Notes under the pieces: model-generated
Told to the model about the DNA's origin: nothing
Seen by the model: the letters and a program-made list of their open reading frames with translations, nothing else
Databases searched by the model: none
Made by a program: the position numbers and the translations under genes
Source: a bacterium
GTDB lineage: Bacteria; Myxococcota_A; UBA9160; UBA6930
Direction of reading: 5' to 3'
Length of the DNA stretch: 62,629 bases
NCBI GenBank assembly: GCA_024226235.1
Contig: JAAELW010000064.1
Location: forward strand, 1-62,629
In this document: positions 42,163 to 51,341 of the stretch, piece by piece
How the letters are laid out: every line of letters begins with the position of its first letter
Position numbering within the stretch: the first letter of the stretch is position 1

Positions 42163-43152
42163 CTAGTTCGTGGTCAGCGTCTCCCCGACGATGTCTTCTG
42201 CCAGCTGAACGGCAGTTCGATCTGCATCGATTGTTTCGTCATCACTGTCGTACAAGTTCAGTCTGTCGGACGAGCCCGCTTTGATCCAATCCACGTTGAC
42301 ACCGGTGATGGCCTGATAGGTTTTGCGAATTCCCCAGCCAACCCAACCGCCTAAAGGGGTTTCGTAAAACGCCGCCTGGTTGTTGAAGTCTTTCACCGCC
42401 GGATTGTTCTTGACGCTCTCCCTCAGGTTGAGTTTTCGCAGCCTTCTCATCACGGATTCCATCTGCTTGCCCGACGGATCGAGGATTGCCATGGGGCGAA
42501 AGAAGACTTCGTTGAATGCGGCCGGGCCGTAGCGTAGAAAGCCGCGACGATCCGCATTGTCGAACAGATCGGCACTCACGTAGCCATCGTTCGGGAGCTC
42601 GTGTTCGGCGCAGTACTCGGTCATGAAGAAATCCATTGCGAGATGCCTGGCTTCATCCCGGTTGATCTTCTTGACGACTGCTTGACTCATTGGGTCGGGC
42701 AGGTTGTCGTTGATGGCGCGCAAAAGGGCGATGTCGAGGATGATCTCACCGCCGAGAATCATGGCGTTGGCTACGGCCGGGTGCGTAGTCTTGACCAGGT
42801 TGACGAAGTGTGGCGTCAACTTGAGCAGGCTTATGTTTGGCGTGTACAGTTTGTAGTGGTTGACATCGAAATAGTCGCACAACTTGTAGGCTGCCTGGCT
42901 GTGCCTGATCTCGTCCAGATGACACCATTGATAGATTTCCTTCAGGACCGGGTCATCCATTCTGTCAGAGAGGGCCTGGAACAGGGTGCCTGCAAGCCGT
43001 TCTATGAAACACTGATCCATATAGAACTGGCAAAACCGCATCTCGATCGTCTTGTTCAGTTCGACTTCTGGCGTCTTTGTCCAGTCGAAATCGTCGACAT
43101 TCCACTGCCCATTTCTGCAGCTTTCCAACATCTTGTTCGGATCCAAGCTCAT
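42163..43152 (-). CDS. Ferritin-like diiron protein, putative oxygenase
   Basis: 329 residues. A complete carboxylate-bridged diiron set is visible: E51 (CFIERLAG), E81-x-x-H84 (LDEIRH), E136 (GGEIILD), E167-x-x-H170 (RDEARH). This is the four-helix ferritin-like oxygenase/oxidase arrangement (as in AurF or long-chain alkane and fatty-acid diiron oxidases). The C-terminal 120 residues are unassigned. GGAG lies 10 nt before ATG 43152. Function unknown; it stands alone. Confidence 0.7.
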   Translation of the reverse strand: MSLDPNKMLESCRNGQWNVDDFDWTKTPEVELNKTIEMRFCQFYMDQCFIERLAGTLFQALSDRMDDPVLKEIYQWCHLDEIRHSQAAYKLCDYFDVNHYKLYTPNISLLKLTPHFVNLVKTTHPAVANAMILGGEIILDIALLRAINDNLPDPMSQAVVKKINRDEARHLAMDFFMTEYCAEHELPNDGYVSADLFDNADRRGFLRYGPAAFNEVFFRPMAILDPSGKQMESVMRRLRKLNLRESVKNNPAVKDFNNQAAFYETPLGGWVGWGIRKTYQAITGVNVDWIKAGSSDRLNLYDSDDETIDADRTAVQLAEDIVGETLTTN

Positions 43153-43380
43153 TTACCAGAAGCTCCTTCTACGAATATTGGCAGTGCCGCGAGCGGGTCG
43201 ATCAGCGCCTCGATGCGCCGCAACAATCGCTGCAACCGCTTAGGGTACGCCATTCCCGAGTAGAGAATCAATCTGTGATTCGCCGGAAGGATCGGTGTTG
43301 CCGCAAAATGTCGATCATTGTGCGCTAGATCTGCGTCAGCTGACCGCATTTCAAGGAGCACGAGGGGAGGCAGAGTCAAC

Positions 43381-43704
43381 CTGCTGCCGGTCGATGAACT
43401 CTTCGGCGTCGTGATCAATTCCAGTGAGGTTGGAATTCGAAAGTCCGACGCCCGCATCTTCCAGCTCGCGCTCGAGCGCCTCGGCGTTTCTCCCAAGGAA
43501 GCCCTTTTCCTCGACGGCTACGCAAACAACATCCATCCGGCCGAAGCCCTGGGACTCCGCGGGGTACTCGCTAGGAGCGGATCCGGGTTCTGGCCTCTCT
43601 GTCTTGGATACACTCCTCTGAGCCCGCAGAGAGATCCAGACCGCCTTCCGCTCAACCCCGGCCCAGTGGCTTCCGATGAGGTGCCTCGGGTGTTGAATCG
43701 ATGA
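43381..43704 (+). pseudogene. HAD-superfamily hydrolase remnant (C-terminal half)
   Basis: The translated segment VVINSSEVGIRKSDARIFQLALERLGVSPKEALFLDGYANNI matches the second half of a HAD-IA phosphatase: motif III RKxD and motif IV FLD. The first acidic motif (DxDxT) is absent, and the second Asp of motif IV is Gly. The matched part is 43381-43569; the rest of the frame has no family resemblance. The stop overlaps the start of the membrane protein gene (ATGA). Confidence 0.55.
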
Positions 43705-44486
43705 TCTTCCTGGGACCTCTTCTCGTCTTCTTCCTGTTCATCGCACCGGGAATCCGGCTGCTGACGCTCGCTTCACGGACGGGCCAGTCCCCCGAATTCT
43801 GGGGCGGCCTCTACTTCGTAGGTGCCTCCATCGGCCTTTCAGGGCGGGTACTCGGAAGCTCCCTGCTGGGGACGCAGCCCGAACTCGCCGACTCGATCAA
43901 CGTCATCGGCCACGTTGCATTTGCCTCGGGCACGATCGCCATGACGATCTTTACCTTGCGCGTCTTCCATCCCTCGGAGCGGGGTGCACAGAACCTCGCC
44001 TGGGCGATCATTGCCGCGATCCTCGCAACCAGCGCTCATACGCTGATCGGCGGATACGCCAGCATGGAGAACTCCTATTCGATGGTGGCGACAAACCTCG
44101 CCCGACTCCTTCCCACCTCCTGGGCATTCTACGAATCCGTGCGCTTCTGGCGGGCCATGCGTCGGCGCGACAACCTGGGCCTGGCCGATCCGGTGGTGAC
44201 GAATCGTTTCCTGCTCTGGTCGATCTGGACCGGTGCCGTTACTGCGTTGCCGTTGATCGCACTCGCATTCAGATTGATCGTCATTGTCACGCTGGGAAAT
44301 GAACCCGATGAACGGCTGCTCGGCACCGAGCTTGCGGCGGTATTGCTACGGCTCATCGGCGTCTTCTCCGTGACGATTGCGTCCCTCGCCGCGACAGCTC
44401 TCACCTTGGCCTTCTTTCCGCCAGCGGCCTACTTGAAGCGTGTACGCGGCCGCACCGTGTCGGCACACGAAGGCGGCACCCGCTAG
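43701..44486 (+). CDS. Multi-pass membrane protein of unknown function
   Basis: 261 residues with six to seven membrane helices (first FLGPLLVFFLFIAPGIRLL; others include WAIIAAILATSAHTLIGGYA and VSVTIASLAATALTLAFF-like). It begins at ATG 43701, overlapping the end of the HAD remnant. I recognise no family. Downstream lies the GMC oxidoreductase, 133 bp away and on the same strand. Confidence 0.6.
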   Translation: MIFLGPLLVFFLFIAPGIRLLTLASRTGQSPEFWGGLYFVGASIGLSGRVLGSSLLGTQPELADSINVIGHVAFASGTIAMTIFTLRVFHPSERGAQNLAWAIIAAILATSAHTLIGGYASMENSYSMVATNLARLLPTSWAFYESVRFWRAMRRRDNLGLADPVVTNRFLLWSIWTGAVTALPLIALAFRLIVIVTLGNEPDERLLGTELAAVLLRLIGVFSVTIASLAATALTLAFFPPAAYLKRVRGRTVSAHEGGTR

Positions 44487-44619
44487 GGACTGGCTCCCCC
44501 CTCCCGCTTCAGCGGTGACGCCTCCAACACGGCGGGCACCCTGAAGACAGGGCCCGGCCAAATCCGTCATTCAGGTCTACCCTGATTCCCCATACTCGAG
44601 CGGAGCGGGGAATGTGACC

Positions 44620-46224
44620 ATGAGCGAAGACGTCGTCGACGTATTGATCGTCGGGGCCGGGGCATCGGGGGCTGCGGCTGCATGGAGCCTTTCCGATACG
44701 GGGATGCGGATCGTCTGCCTGGAGCAGGGCGGGAGAGTGGACCCGGGGGACTACCCGACGAATTCCGCGAACTGGGAGAGCCGTGCATTTGGGTCCTTCG
44801 CCATCGACCCGAACGTGCGCGGGCTCGAGACGGACTACCCGATCAACAACGACGACTCGGAGTGCGCCGCCGTGAACTGGAACGGCGTCGGTGGGAGCAC
44901 GATCCTCTACGGCGCCCATTTTCCGAGGCTCCACCCCTCCGACTTCAAGGTGAAGACACTCGACGGTGTCGCTGACGACTGGCCGATCGACTACGCGACC
45001 CTCGAGCCCTATTTCGTCGAGAATGATCGGATCATGGGTGTGTCGGGACTGGCAGGCGATCCGATGTGTCCGCCCAAGCAGCCGCCGCTGCCTCCGCTCG
45101 CGATGGGCCTCGTCGGTGAGACGGTGGCACGCGGGTACAACAAGCTCGGTTGGCATTGGTGGCCCTCCGACAGTGCGATCATCTCCGAGCCCTACGACGG
45201 GCGCGACCGCTGCCTGAACCTCGGCCCTTGCATGAGTGGTTGCTCCCAGGGCGGCAAGTCGAGCACCGACATCACCTACTGGCCCCGGGCGGTTAAGCGC
45301 GGGGTCGAGCTGCGGACACGATGTCGCGTTCGTGAGATCGCGGTCGATGATGAGGGCATGGCCAAGGGCGTCCACTACTACGATGAGAACGGGGACGAGC
45401 AGTTCCAACGGGCCGAGATCGTGATCATGGCGTGCAACGGAATCGGAACGCCGCGCTTGCTGCTCAATTCGAAATCGTCGCGGTTTCCGGATGGGCTTGC
45501 GAACCGCAGCGGTCTCGTCGGAAAGAACCTGATGTTCCACGCGTTTGGCATCGTGCAGGGGCTCTTCCACGAGCGCCTCGACAGTCACAAGGGACCCCAG
45601 GCCTGTTGCATCCTGAGCAAGCAGTTCTACGAGACCGATTTGTCGCGTGGCTTCGTTCGTGGATACAACATGCAGATCAGCCGTGGTACGGGTCCGCTCT
45701 CGACGGCGATGGCGGGATTCATGACGGGGCTGATTCCCTGGGGCAAGGACCATCACGATGCCTTTGAGAAGCGCTTCGATCATGTCGCGGCCATTGGCAT
45801 CGTCGGCGAGGACCTGCCCGAAGAGCACAATCGCGTGACCCTCGATCCCGAGCTCGTCGACTCCGATGGAATCCCTGCGCCGAAGATCACCTACAAGTAC
45901 GGCGAGAACAGCCTGAAGATGATCGAGCACGGGCTTGCGCGCGGCGAAGAAGTCATACGCGCGGCCGGCGCCTACGAAGTCGCGAGTGGCGGCCCGCTGC
46001 GTCCGACGGGATGGCACCTGCTGGGCACTGCGCGGATGGGCAGCGATCCGGAACGCTCCGTCGTGAACCACTGGGGCCGCAGCCACGATGTGAAGAACCT
46101 CTTCATCATCGACGGCAGTATTTTCGTCACGTCTGGCGGCGTGAACCCGGCGAGTACGATTCAGGCCTGCGCTCTCTACATCGCGGACTCGATCAAGAAG
46201 AACCTGTCGGACCTGTTCGACTGA
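44620..46224 (+). CDS. GMC-family FAD oxidoreductase
   Basis: 534 residues. An N-terminal FAD-binding Rossmann motif VLIVGAGASGAAAAWSL, then VNWNGVGGSTILYGA. The C-terminal catalytic region has GWHLLGTARMGSDPE and GGVNPASTIQACAL, the family His-Asn pair. The domain layout fits bacterial membrane-associated sugar or alcohol dehydrogenases (gluconate 2-dehydrogenase large-subunit type) more than oxygen-using oxidases. ATG 44620 has GGGGA upstream. The small gene following is a typical partner. Confidence 0.88.
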   Translation: MSEDVVDVLIVGAGASGAAAAWSLSDTGMRIVCLEQGGRVDPGDYPTNSANWESRAFGSFAIDPNVRGLETDYPINNDDSECAAVNWNGVGGSTILYGAHFPRLHPSDFKVKTLDGVADDWPIDYATLEPYFVENDRIMGVSGLAGDPMCPPKQPPLPPLAMGLVGETVARGYNKLGWHWWPSDSAIISEPYDGRDRCLNLGPCMSGCSQGGKSSTDITYWPRAVKRGVELRTRCRVREIAVDDEGMAKGVHYYDENGDEQFQRAEIVIMACNGIGTPRLLLNSKSSRFPDGLANRSGLVGKNLMFHAFGIVQGLFHERLDSHKGPQACCILSKQFYETDLSRGFVRGYNMQISRGTGPLSTAMAGFMTGLIPWGKDHHDAFEKRFDHVAAIGIVGEDLPEEHNRVTLDPELVDSDGIPAPKITYKYGENSLKMIEHGLARGEEVIRAAGAYEVASGGPLRPTGWHLLGTARMGSDPERSVVNHWGRSHDVKNLFIIDGSIFVTSGGVNPASTIQACALYIADSIKKNLSDLFD

Positions 46225-46238
46225 GCCAGGAGAGAAGG

Positions 46239-46655
46239 ATGTCGAACGAATCTGTACTCGGAGCCCTCCTCGATACGCTCGTCCCCGCGAGCGAGGACGG
46301 CCGCATGCCGAGCGCCAGCGAAGTCGGCTTCGACGCCTTCCTCGTGACCCAGGGTGAGGCCGTAGCACCTGCGCTCCAGGCGATTCTCGCGCAGCTCGGC
46401 GACGACTTCGCCACGCTCTCTGCCGAGGCGCGTCACGAGAAGGTGACCGAGCTGAGTGCGTCCGAGCCGGCGCTGTTCGCCGGCTTGCTCGCGCAGGTCT
46501 ACGACTGTTACTACCAGGACGACCGCGTTCGAAGCGCGATCGGCGTCGTGCAGGGCCCCGTCTTTCCGCAAGGGAACGAAGTCGCCCGAGGAAATCTGAC
46601 GATGCTCGATCCGGTGATCGAGAACTGCGACCAGTATCGGTATCGCGAGCCGTAG
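46239..46655 (+). CDS. Small partner subunit, gluconate 2-dehydrogenase subunit 3-like
   Basis: 138 residues, mostly helical, starting 14 bp after the GMC oxidoreductase (AGGAG upstream). The segment LGALLDTLVPASEDGRMPSA is the characteristic start of the gluconate 2-dehydrogenase subunit 3 family. No signal peptide is obvious. It probably binds the GMC protein and may help export or stability. A cytochrome c subunit, usual in these complexes, is not encoded here. Confidence 0.68.
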   Translation: MSNESVLGALLDTLVPASEDGRMPSASEVGFDAFLVTQGEAVAPALQAILAQLGDDFATLSAEARHEKVTELSASEPALFAGLLAQVYDCYYQDDRVRSAIGVVQGPVFPQGNEVARGNLTMLDPVIENCDQYRYREP

Positions 46656-46699
46656 GCCCGGCCTATTTCTCTGCTGCGTCTCAGATCATTCTGGACCGC

Positions 46700-46721
46700 G
46701 GGCGTTGCAATGGCAACGCCC
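46700..46721 (+). terminator. Strong hairpin after the GMC operon
   Basis: GGGCGTTGC and GCAACGCCC form a perfect 9-bp stem with an AATG loop, 45 nt after the subunit-3 stop. No T-run follows, but position and stability suggest transcription termination. Confidence 0.6.
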
Positions 46722-46857
46722 CGGAACTCGCGTCTCCAACTCTCGGCAATTCCGGTCCGCCATGGACTTCGAGAGGCCGTTCGCCGAGGCCCGATTCCGA
46801 TCGATCCGCTATTGTCCCCGACCGCATACGACGAATCGGAACCCCCAGGAGAACAAG

Positions 46858-47226
46858 ATGTTCAGCCACGTGATGGTCGGCGTCAGCGATATCGAGGCAG
46901 CGAAGCAGTTTTACGACGCGGTCTTTGGAACGCTAGGCATCGGTCCCGGTGTCGACAACAAGGGCCGGTACTTCTATCTGAGCCCCGCTGGTGCGTTCGC
47001 GATTACGATCCCGATCGACGGGAAACCCGCGACCTATGGCAACGGAACCACGACCGGCTTCCGAGTCGAGTCTGCAGAACAGGCCGATGCCTGGCATGCG
47101 GCCGGTGTCGCGAATGGCGGTGTCGCGATCGAAGGTCCGCCGGGTGTCCGCGAGAACGGGATGTACCTCGCCTACCTTCGCGACCCGGACGGAAACAAGA
47201 TCTGCGCGGTCTGTCCGCCGAGCTGA
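46858..47226 (+). CDS. VOC (glyoxalase/dioxygenase-fold) protein, single domain
   Basis: 122 residues: FSHVMVGVSDIEAAKQFYD at the start and MYLAYLRDPDGNKICAV at the end, both diagnostic of the VOC fold. It carries a metal-site His near residue 4 and no clear second-domain Glu. These small proteins may be resistance or isomerase proteins. AGGAG precedes ATG 46858. It is convergent with another VOC gene. Confidence 0.85.
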   Translation: MFSHVMVGVSDIEAAKQFYDAVFGTLGIGPGVDNKGRYFYLSPAGAFAITIPIDGKPATYGNGTTTGFRVESAEQADAWHAAGVANGGVAIEGPPGVRENGMYLAYLRDPDGNKICAVCPPS

Positions 47227-47290
47227 TCCGCAAGCCAGTAGCAGATCGGAGCATTGCTGTACCAAGGGGAGTGCGGAAGCAGCTTCCAGC

Positions 47291-47317
47291 CGAGGGGCGA
47301 TCCCCGATCGCCCCTCG
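47291..47317. terminator. Bidirectional hairpin between convergent VOC genes
   Basis: CGAGGGGCGATC and GATCGCCCCTCG make a perfect 12-bp stem around CCC. It sits between the stops at 47226 and 47340, the classic place for a shared bidirectional terminator. Confidence 0.7.
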
Positions 47318-47339
47318 CGGGGCTCTCGCCTGCTGCCAT

Positions 47340-47900
47340 TCAGCGTCGCTCGATCCGCTTGGCGAAGTCCTCCTGCCACTCCGCCATCGGACGGAACTCG
47401 GGCTCGGACTCGATCAGTTCCCGGGTCGCCTCGACGATCTCCTGGTCGCTCTGGTCGAGATCGAATCCCTTGCCGTAGGGCTGGGCGATGTGGAACGGGG
47501 TGTCCACGTAGCACTCGATCCCGTTGCCCTCGGGGTCGGTGAAGTAGATCGACCATGCGTTCCCGTGGGTGATGGGAATGACGTCGTCGATGCCGGCGGC
47601 GAGCAGGGCTGCCCGGAGCGCCCGCAGGTCGTCTAGCGTGCCGGTCCGGAACGCGAGGTGATCGACCATCCGGAACGCCGGGTCCGGCACCGGGATGCCG
47701 CTCACCATCGCGATCTGGTGGTGGACCGCAGGGTCCTGGCTCAGGAACGCGAGTTCGGCGCCCTCGTCTCCCACCGGCCCGCGGTTCGTGACCTCGAAGC
47801 CCAGCACGTCGCAGTAGAATGCACAGAGGTTGTCGAGGTCACGGGCGGCGAGGGTGCTATGTCCCAGGGTGAGACGGGGAGCGGGCGTATTGTCAGGCAT
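47340..47900 (-). CDS. VOC-family protein, extradiol-dioxygenase-like
   Basis: 186 residues from ATG 47900. LGHSTLAARDLDNLCAFYCDVLGFEV at the start, VDHLAFRTGTLDDLRAL and a C-terminal IYFTDPEGNGIECYVD show a one-domain VOC protein like the catalytic half of catechol 2,3-dioxygenases (His, His, Glu metal triad: H12-like, H in VDHLAF, E in IECYVD). The C-terminus is an extra helix pair. The real substrate is unknown. It lies downstream of an SDR gene on the same strand. Confidence 0.85.
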   Translation of the reverse strand: MPDNTPAPRLTLGHSTLAARDLDNLCAFYCDVLGFEVTNRGPVGDEGAELAFLSQDPAVHHQIAMVSGIPVPDPAFRMVDHLAFRTGTLDDLRALRAALLAAGIDDVIPITHGNAWSIYFTDPEGNGIECYVDTPFHIAQPYGKGFDLDQSDQEIVEATRELIESEPEFRPMAEWQEDFAKRIERR

Positions 47901-47981
47901 GGCTTCTGGCCCCCTTCTTTCGACTTTGCCAGCCAAGACTACCTCATCCGGATGCCGCCGAGGCTCCGCTTCGGAGGGCCC

Positions 47982-48761
47982 CTAGACGAGACCGCCGTAG
48001 CTTCCGCCGTCGAGCTGCAGGTTCTGACCCGAGATGTAGCCCGCGTGCGCGCTGCAGAGAAAGGCGCACGCCGCACCGAACTCTTCGGGGCGGCCGAGCC
48101 GGCCCGCCGCGATGGACTTCTTCATCTCGTCGTAGGCCTCGTCGATGCTGATTCCGCCGAGCTTGGAGCGCATCTCGGCCATGAACTTCTGGCGGTCGGT
48201 GTCGAAGCGCTCGGGCAGGAGGTTGTTGAGCGTCACGTTCCGCGACGCGACCTGACGAGAGAGCCCCTTGCTGAGCGCCGTGAGCCCGGCCCGGGCGCCG
48301 GTCGAGAGACCCATCGGGGGCAGGGGAGTCTTCACCATCGCCGACGTGATGTTCACGATCCGGCCGAAGCCGCGCTCGACCATGCCGTCGAGAACCGCGC
48401 GGATCATGAGTGCCGGGGCGATCATGTTCGAGTCGAGCGCGCGGATCCAGCTGTCCCGATCCCAGTCCTGGTAGCGTCCGGGGGCCGGGCCCCCATTGTT
48501 GTTGACCAGGATGTCGGGCTCGGGACATGCGCGCAGTAGTGTCTCGTGCGTCTGCTCGGACTCGATGTCGCCGACGACCGTCTCGACCCGGACCGACGTG
48601 CCGTCGCGAATCGCGGCGGCCGTCGCGGCGAGAGCCTCTGCGTTGCGTCCGTTGATCGTGACGTCGACGCCCTCGCGAGCCAGCGCCTCCGCGCAGGCGC
48701 GGCCCAGCCCCCTGCTCGAGGCGCAGACGATTGCACGTTTTCCCGCGATGCCCAGATCCAC
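47982..48761 (-). CDS. Short-chain dehydrogenase/reductase, atypical active site
   Basis: 259 residues. Cofactor loop ASSRGLGRACAEALAREG (variant TGxxxGxG), NNNGGPAPG, and the C-terminal EEFGAACAFLCSAHAGYISGQNL. The catalytic stretch reads ITSAMVKTPLPPMGLSTGARAG, so the usual Y-x-x-x-K appears as S-x-x-x-R. This belongs to a known subgroup with that substitution, whose chemistry is not well defined. Start GTG 48761 is inferred from homologue length. It lies downstream of the repeat at 48808-48888. Confidence 0.8.
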   Translation of the reverse strand: MDLGIAGKRAIVCASSRGLGRACAEALAREGVDVTINGRNAEALAATAAAIRDGTSVRVETVVGDIESEQTHETLLRACPEPDILVNNNGGPAPGRYQDWDRDSWIRALDSNMIAPALMIRAVLDGMVERGFGRIVNITSAMVKTPLPPMGLSTGARAGLTALSKGLSRQVASRNVTLNNLLPERFDTDRQKFMAEMRSKLGGISIDEAYDEMKKSIAAGRLGRPEEFGAACAFLCSAHAGYISGQNLQLDGGSYGGLV

Positions 48762-48807
48762 GGCAGATCCCGATTGCAGCGAGCGGTTACGCGCCGCTGC
48801 GGTGATA

Positions 48808-48888
48808 GGGAGTTCAGGCTGCGTATTGCCCAATGACAGAGTAGTGGGTTTTTCGTCAACTACTCGTCGACCGGGGATTGCCCGTCGG
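48808..48888. repeat. Dispersed repeat, copy A (81 bp)
   Basis: Begins GGGAGTTCAGGCTGCGTATT and ends in CCGGGGATTGCCCGTCGG. It matches copy B at 51342-51422, also 81 bp, with substitutions and two compensating 1-nt shifts. The right end can fold: a CGAC-GGG / CCC-GTCG stem with one bulged base and a 5-nt loop. On the minus strand it starts 9 nt after the stop of the DUF4105 gene and 46 bp before the SDR start. Confidence 0.8.
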
Positions 48889-48897
48889 GGTAGCCCT

Positions 48898-50745
48898 CTA
48901 GAAACCCCTATTTCTCTCGCGGGCAGGATTGTTTCCTTCCACCAGCGACGGCAGGGTCGACAGGTCGTAAGATCCCTTGCGGACATTCCCGAACGCTAGT
49001 TCAGGAAGGGAGAAGAGGGCGCCGCGAGTGCCTCGCAGTAGGCGTCGTCCGCGGTCGAAGGGTGCGGCCAGCGCACCCAGGCTCGCATCGCCGAGGCCGG
49101 CCAGCAGGTTGACGGCACCGTAGATCGGGCGCAGCCAGCGTGCGTCGTTCGTGAAGAAGAGGAAACTGCCGTCCTGATCTCGCGGGGTGTAGACGCTGGA
49201 TGTCAGTACGCCAGCCTCGCGAAGGTAGGTCTGCCAGCGACCGGGCCGGGCGTACAGACCCTCGAGCAGGCGCTCGCGGTGGGATGGAAGGCGCTCGAGT
49301 TCAGCCACCGGGTAGTGGGCCACCACCTGACGGAAGTAGCGCCACGGGATGAATCCGAGGCCTTGGCTGGGGGCGAGGGTGCCGCCTAGCGAATCGGACT
49401 CGGCCTCCGGTCCGCCGAAGGCGCCGACCAGCGCGCGCTGGAGTTCGGTGGAGCAGTTTCGCGTGAGCAGGTCGTAGCCGTAGCGCTGCTGGAGGTCGTC
49501 CGATATAGCGCGTTCGTGCTCCTGGGTCATGGCCAATGCCTGGTCCGGGCGTCGGTCCGCCGGCGTGGGAGAGATCTCGATCTGGCGGCTCCTCGAGGGA
49601 AGGAGGCGCTCGCGAGCGTCCCGGATCGCTTCGCCCCGAGCTCCCCGGGCCGCCTCGGCGGTTCTTCCGAGCAGGTCCTCCAGCAAGCTGAAGCCCGCCG
49701 CCTCGGGTACACCGATGAGGATCCGTCGACGCTGCTCCTCCAACAGCATCCGGCCCTGTTCTGCGAGCGCGGCGAACTCGTGCTTCCGCAGTCGTGATTC
49801 TGCAGCCGGGATCACCGTCGGCCGATCCGCGTAGGGATCGAGCGCGACCCATCGTCCCACTGCGAGCGAACGCTGTACTGCCAGCCATCGCGCCTGGAGC
49901 CGAAGCAACGCGACCCCTCGGTCGGGCCGGGGAGACTCCAGCAATCGTGGCGCTCGTTCTGCGAGGCGTTCCGCAAAGTTCGCGAGCGCCAGGCGCTCGG
50001 CGACCGTCAAGGCCGAGAGTTCGACGCCCACTTGTTTCGCATCCACGAGCGCATCGTCTGCGAGCCCAAAGCCGTGGACCAGCGCCTGGAGCGCTTCGCG
50101 CAGCGCGAGCGCGTCTCGGACGCGCCTGGGGCCAGAAGCGGATGGACTCAGCCAGAGCGCATGGGTCGCTTCGCGAAGCTCCTGTTCTGTGCGCACCAGG
50201 CGCGCCTTCAATGCGCCCTCCAGACCGGCTTCCACGCGTGTTCGAAGCTCCTCGGCATGAGGATCACCCGCACGCGCCGGATCGAGCAGTCCGGCCGCTG
50301 TCACGGGAACGCCGGTCGCTCGTCCAGAGAGCACTTCGAGCAGCTTGCGGTCACGCTGGGCGGAGTGTCGCTCCCGAAGCCGCCGCACCTGGGTGAGGTG
50401 CAGCGAAGTCAGATGGTCCTGGACCCGGTCGAATGCACGAGCTTCGACGGGGACACGGGCGACATGCAGGGGCCGGTTCTGGAATCCGCCGTACTCGAGC
50501 TGAAACGTCGTCCAAGGCTCGCGAACCAGCCGGAAGACGTCTCCGTCGTGTTGGTAGTGGAACACGATCTCGTCCAGCCGCAGTGCGCTGTGCCCGCCGC
50601 TGGCACCGCCCACGTTGCCTTCGACGTGGACGAAGCGGATCGATTCTTCGCGCAGCGCCGAACCCACAGCCGGGATTGATTCTGCGACCGCCGCCCCCGC
50701 GAGCAACCAGCCGCCGCAGAGTGCGACGACGGTCGAACCTCTCAT
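48898..50745 (-). CDS. DUF4105-containing exported protein (predicted cysteine-peptidase fold)
   Basis: 615 residues with a signal peptide (ending GAAVA). The N-terminal block GGHSALRLDEIVFHYQHDG holds a conserved His, and the C-terminal YDLLTRNCSTELQRAL holds a conserved Cys. Together they make the NlpC/P60-like permuted His...Cys pair of the DUF4105 family. The middle 250 residues are helical and extended. The start overlaps the stop of the lipoprotein gene upstream (ATGA). Such pairs occur in deltaproteobacteria; the substrate is unknown. Confidence 0.75.
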   Translation of the reverse strand: MRGSTVVALCGGWLLAGAAVAESIPAVGSALREESIRFVHVEGNVGGASGGHSALRLDEIVFHYQHDGDVFRLVREPWTTFQLEYGGFQNRPLHVARVPVEARAFDRVQDHLTSLHLTQVRRLRERHSAQRDRKLLEVLSGRATGVPVTAAGLLDPARAGDPHAEELRTRVEAGLEGALKARLVRTEQELREATHALWLSPSASGPRRVRDALALREALQALVHGFGLADDALVDAKQVGVELSALTVAERLALANFAERLAERAPRLLESPRPDRGVALLRLQARWLAVQRSLAVGRWVALDPYADRPTVIPAAESRLRKHEFAALAEQGRMLLEEQRRRILIGVPEAAGFSLLEDLLGRTAEAARGARGEAIRDARERLLPSRSRQIEISPTPADRRPDQALAMTQEHERAISDDLQQRYGYDLLTRNCSTELQRALVGAFGGPEAESDSLGGTLAPSQGLGFIPWRYFRQVVAHYPVAELERLPSHRERLLEGLYARPGRWQTYLREAGVLTSSVYTPRDQDGSFLFFTNDARWLRPIYGAVNLLAGLGDASLGALAAPFDRGRRLLRGTRGALFSLPELAFGNVRKGSYDLSTLPSLVEGNNPARERNRGF

Positions 50746-51224
50746 CGCGCGGTGGCCGCACTCCCTTCCTGAACGTGGCGAAGGTTGTCCTCAGTTGTCA
50801 CACCGATGCTGGCCAGATAGGTCTGGGTCTGGCTCGGGTCGAAGCCGGCCTGGGAGAAGCCGATGCCGAGCGCATGGAAGGTCGTGACCTCGGCTTCCCA
50901 GTCGTCGATCCCGTGCTGCTCGGCCACGTGTCCGATCGCGCGCAGCAACCCGTCGGCGGGCTCGGCCTTCTCCACGTAGGCCCGCACCATCACCCGCATG
51001 TCGTCGCCGTAGGCCAGCTCCGATTTCGATGGCTTCGATCCCGAGCAAGATTGGGAGATGCCGTCGAAGAGCGCTTCCACGCTCCCGCTGATCGAAGTGG
51101 AGGAGCCCGAGATGGAATCCGATGGCGAGGTGAACGATGCCCACAGGGACTTGCAGCCCGTCCCGGTGGTGACGATGAGGCCGAGCAACACCGCGCCCAG
51201 CAGATGGATTCGAACGTGTTTCAC
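50742..51224 (-). CDS. Small lipoprotein paired with DUF4105 protein
   Basis: 160 residues from GTG 51224 (GGAGG 5 nt upstream). A lipobox (IVTTGTGC) is followed by a Ser-rich stretch (SPSDSISGSSTSISGS) and a helical domain with AYGDDMRVMVRAYVEKAEPADGLLRAI. It looks like an outer-membrane lipoprotein. The shared transcript with the DUF4105 gene and the stop-start overlap suggest they work together. No further family is certain. Confidence 0.65.
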   Translation of the reverse strand: MKHVRIHLLGAVLLGLIVTTGTGCKSLWASFTSPSDSISGSSTSISGSVEALFDGISQSCSGSKPSKSELAYGDDMRVMVRAYVEKAEPADGLLRAIGHVAEQHGIDDWEAEVTTFHALGIGFSQAGFDPSQTQTYLASIGVTTEDNLRHVQEGSAATAR

Positions 51225-51341
51225 AGCGACCTCCATGTAGGGAATGCAGGGTAGATGCTTTCAACCCAAGCTGCACTCGGGCGCGTCCGGTTCTTCACCG
51301 GTTCCCCAATCATTTCTCGAAGTTCAGGGCGTTCAAAGATC

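Noticed and set aside
44509-46368. 619-codon open frame on the minus strand opposite the GMC oxidoreductase
   Set aside because: High-GC antisense artefact: no family marks, no ribosome site, and it overlaps two well-supported genes.
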